Below the pieces are notes generated by a model. That model saw only the letters and a program-made list of their open reading frames with translations. It was not told the DNA's origin and made no database searches. A stretch of 64,000 nucleotides of DNA, from positions 1 through 64,000 of the forward strand of contig NZ_MEHT01000046.1 of NCBI RefSeq assembly GCF_001870675.1, in the 5' to 3' direction. Both the position numbers and the translations under genes were made by a program. This document shows, one piece after another, positions 61,767 to 64,000 of the stretch; the first letter of the stretch is position 1, and every line of letters starts with the position of its first letter. Source of the DNA: Roseinatronobacter thiooxidans. GTDB taxonomy: Bacteria; Pseudomonadota; Alphaproteobacteria; Rhodobacterales; Rhodobacteraceae.

Positions 61767-62209
61767 GCGCAGGTCCGGTGCTAGAGCGGTCAGAGCCGAG
61801 AGATAGACCACAGCGCAGGGAAAAGAAAGAATATCGCGCCATTTCCTTGGGGCAAACTGCGCCCAGCGCAGCGAAGCCACGCCCAAGGGCACAAAAACGG
61901 GTGCGCGGGCTTTGCCTTGGGCATTACAGGGCGGAAACAAACTGTAGCTGAAATGGAAAAAATAAAACTCGGGCGATTCGCACCTGCCGCCTGATAAAAG
62001 CACGACCAACACATGCAGCGCTCATATGGTTTCACTTACATCACGCGGTAGCCCGTGTATTTTCACAAATGTAAAATGATTTTGATCGGATTTTTGCTAA
62101 TTCCATTCCTTAATTTTTAGAATGTAGCCCAAAAATTTTGATTTTGTCACTTGTGCACTTACCTGATATGGTGTGGTGTCTGAATTCACTGTAGCATACG
62201 AGGGTTAAC
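61767..62209. other. AT-rich intergenic region upstream of H-NS gene
   Basis: About 440 bases with no convincing gene. The cobT frame remains open to 62012 without a good start. The half nearest the H-NS gene (62030-62200) is clearly AT-rich compared with everything around it (AAAATGATTTT, AATTTTTAGAATG, AAAAATTTTGATTTTG). That is a likely promoter region and a natural target for H-NS-type autoregulation. Confidence 0.55.
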
Positions 62210-62521
62210 ATGACCGATGTGAGTACACTGTCACTGGATGAATTAAAGAAACTGCAAAAAGATGTTGCGAAAGCAATTGAGTCTTTTGAAGAACGCGCGC
62301 GCAAGAAGGCCCTTGCCGAAGCGGATGCTGTTGTCCGCCAGCACGGGTTTACAATTGACCAGCTGTTCGGAAAAGCCCCGAAAGCAACCCGCGCGGCGGT
62401 GGCACCGAAATATGCTAATCCAAGTGATCCTTCACAAACATGGACCGGACGCGGGCGCAAACCACGCTGGATCATTGCAGAGTTGGAATCTGGCAAGACG
62501 CTTGAAGATATGAGTATTTGA
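62210..62521 (+). CDS. H-NS-family nucleoid protein (HvrA/SPB-like)
   Basis: 103 residues. An N-terminal coiled coil for oligomerisation (LSLDELKKLQKDVAKAIESF EERARKKALAEAD) precedes the C-terminal DNA-binding motif TWTGRGRKPRWI, the hallmark TWTGxGRxPxW of H-NS family proteins. In purple alphaproteobacteria relatives such as HvrA act on photosynthesis and nitrogen genes. Downstream of an AT-rich region it could bind itself. The YihY gene follows within 9 bases. Confidence 0.92.
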   Translation: MTDVSTLSLDELKKLQKDVAKAIESFEERARKKALAEADAVVRQHGFTIDQLFGKAPKATRAAVAPKYANPSDPSQTWTGRGRKPRWIIAELESGKTLEDMSI

Positions 62522-62529
62522 TCAAGCGA

Positions 62530-63438
62530 ATGCCTTCTTTGCATTCATCATTCCGTTTTTTGATGGATATGTATACCGCGATGAATGCGCGCAATATCGG
62601 GCTGCTCTCTGCGGGGGTGGCCTTTTTTGCGCTTCTGGCCGTGTTTCCCGGAATTGCGGCGCTGGTTTCGGTTTTCGGTTTCTTTGCTGACCCGCTGATG
62701 ATTCAGGACCAGCTGTCCCTGCTGCAAGATCTGGTTCCCCCTGCCGCCTTTACACTGATGAGCAATCAGATCACGCGGCTGGTCTGGGCAAATGAAGGCG
62801 TGTTGGGCTGGACCAGTGCAATTTCCATTCTGGTGGCGCTGTTTCTGGCGCGCAGGGGGGTAGATGCAATGCTGATCGGGCTGTGTGCCATTCACGGCAC
62901 ACCGCGCCGGTCGGGGCTGTCGCATGCGCTGCGGGTGGCGGTGATTACCTTCGGAATGCTGATTGTGGGCGTCGTCGCGCTGCTGTCTATTCTGATTCTG
63001 CCCGTATTATTCGCCTTTTTCCCGATAATCGGCATTCAGGGACTAATGGTCGAGGTTACGCGGTGGTTTGTTTCTCTGGGGCTGGTCGCCCTCTGGATTT
63101 GGGTGTTTTACCGCATCGGCCCAAACCGCAATGACAAATCATATGCAGTATTGCGGCCCGGGCTTGTCATGGCAATGGCGCTATGGGTCAGCGCTTCTGC
63201 CGGGTTTTCGTATTACCTAAGCAATTTCGGGAATTATAACGAAATTTACGGCTCTATCGGCGCGGTTGTGGCTTTGCTGATGTGGTTTTATATTTCGGCC
63301 TATGCGGTCCTGCTGGGCGCGGTTTTGAACGCCACGCTAGAAATGCATCACGCCCATGCAGACACCAAAGCCACCAGCGAATGGCAAGGGCCGGTCAAGC
63401 CCATGTCGGATGAAACCGGCCCGCCGGAGAGCTTGTAA
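62530..63438 (+). CDS. YihY/BrkB-family inner membrane protein
   Basis: 302 residues from ATG 62530; a TTG at 62518 overlapping the H-NS stop is the alternative. Six membrane helices with the family pattern MNARNIGLLSAGVAFFALLA, LGWTSAISILVALFLARRGV, and YNEIYGSIGAVVALLMWFYI at the end (the G.IYGSIGAVV motif). Formerly called ribonuclease BN; the function is uncertain, probably transport or envelope. The 3' end overlaps the convergent map gene by 44 bases. Confidence 0.88.
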   Translation: MPSLHSSFRFLMDMYTAMNARNIGLLSAGVAFFALLAVFPGIAALVSVFGFFADPLMIQDQLSLLQDLVPPAAFTLMSNQITRLVWANEGVLGWTSAISILVALFLARRGVDAMLIGLCAIHGTPRRSGLSHALRVAVITFGMLIVGVVALLSILILPVLFAFFPIIGIQGLMVEVTRWFVSLGLVALWIWVFYRIGPNRNDKSYAVLRPGLVMAMALWVSASAGFSYYLSNFGNYNEIYGSIGAVVALLMWFYISAYAVLLGAVLNATLEMHHAHADTKATSEWQGPVKPMSDETGPPESL

Positions 63439-64000
63439 ATATCTCGCACCCGTCAGCGGTGACGCCAATCGAATGCTCGAATTGGGCTGAAAGTGATTTA
63501 TCACGCGTAACCGCTGTCCAGTCATCGCCCAAAACCTTGGTTTCAGGCCGTCCAAGATTGACCATCGGTTCTATTGTAAAGAACATTCCCTCTTCCAGCC
63601 TTGGCCCCTGCCCCGCGCGCCCGTAATGCAAAACATTCGGCGGCGCATGGAAAACCCTGCCCAGACCATGGCCACAAAAATCGCGCACAACCGACATGCG
63701 CTGGCTTTCGACATAGCTTTGAATTGCGTGGCCAATATCGCCGAATGTATTGCCGGGGCGCGCGGCCTCTATTCCCAGCATAAGCGAATCATAGGTTACT
63801 TGAATCAACCGCTCTGCCTTGCGTGGTAATTCGCCCGCAACATACATGCGCGAGGTGTCACCGAACCAGCCATCGACAATCACAGTTACATCTATATTCA
63901 GAATATCGCCGGATTTCAGAACTTTAGGGCCAGGTATGCCATGACACACGACATGGTTGACCGAAATGCAACTGGCATGCTGATACCCGCGATACCCGAT
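63395..64000 (-). CDS. map: Type I methionine aminopeptidase (partial, runs off right edge)
   Basis: About 201 residues visible on the reverse strand; the N-terminus lies beyond 64000. Metal ligands are seen in order: Asp in DILNIDVTVIVDGWFGDTSR (two), His in FCGHGLGRVFHAPPNVLHY, Glu in FFTIEPMVNLG and Glu in AQFEHSIGVT. SCISVNHVVCHGIPG is the substrate-pocket segment. It removes the initiator Met from new proteins. Complete to its TGA at 63395. Confidence 0.93.
   Translation of the reverse strand: MGYRGYQHASCISVNHVVCHGIPGPKVLKSGDILNIDVTVIVDGWFGDTSRMYVAGELPRKAERLIQVTYDSLMLGIEAARPGNTFGDIGHAIQSYVESQRMSVVRDFCGHGLGRVFHAPPNVLHYGRAGQGPRLEEGMFFTIEPMVNLGRPETKVLGDDWTAVTRDKSLSAQFEHSIGVTADGCEIFTSSPAGRFHPTWA

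Overview
The window reads as alphaproteobacterial DNA, most likely Rhodobacteraceae (Roseobacter/Rhodobaca/Roseinatronobacter type). The reasons are the GC-rich codon use, a LexA box of the GAAC-N7-GAAC type, an HvrA-like H-NS protein, a NaChBac-type sodium channel, the operon order gpmI-envC-ctpA-rppH, and a full N-methylglutamate methylamine pathway. The genus cannot be fixed from the sequence.

Bases 1-18,700 are accessory and heavily scarred. In order: a GAF-domain protein running off the left edge, a FIST-domain remnant and a LuxR-type response regulator; an IS630 remnant; an IS607-type element (serine recombinase intact, TnpB frameshifted and truncated); an IS110 element with long non-coding flanks; a stand-alone CheB methylesterase; a broken short-chain dehydrogenase; a sodium/solute symporter with an MscS channel; an IS256 stub; a methyltransferase; a small metal-linked cluster (DUF305, DUF302, a 46-residue membrane peptide, a Met/His-rich periplasmic protein, a truncated BNR-repeat protein); IS66 and IS110 remnants; a 702-residue ice-binding-domain autotransporter; and an IS6 element with clear terminal repeats.

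Bases 18,700-38,300 are mostly housekeeping. The minus-strand operon gpmI-envC-ctpA-rppH is followed by argG, an NSS transporter, a thioesterase and ilvA. An Hpt protein lies divergent from a receiver/PP2C phosphatase. A ~1 kb non-coding minisatellite with a ~33.7-bp period comes next. Then hslO-nudix-cca, an ABC exporter, an RNA uracil methyltransferase, a voltage-gated sodium channel, an L,D-transpeptidase lipoprotein and tRNA-Leu(UAA).

Bases 38,400-45,000 hold a divergent polysaccharide deacetylase (minus strand) and the run trpG-trpD-trpC-moaC-moeA, followed by lexA, which has an SOS box over its own promoter.

Bases 45,100-55,100 are the N-methylglutamate pathway: mgdABCD (dehydrogenase), mgsABC (synthase) and gmaS (gamma-glutamylmethylamide synthetase). 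Together they turn methylamine into formaldehyde-level C1 units plus ammonium bound as glutamate. A strong intrinsic terminator lies between mgsC and gmaS.

Bases 55,200-64,000 hold a MoxR-type ATPase with a VWA/DUF2201 partner, an unknown membrane protein, two short-chain dehydrogenases, cobT, an H-NS-family gene, a YihY/BrkB membrane protein, and the 3' part of a methionine aminopeptidase gene running off the right edge.

The least ordinary items are the ice-binding autotransporter (15316-17424) and the minisatellite (29690-30720).
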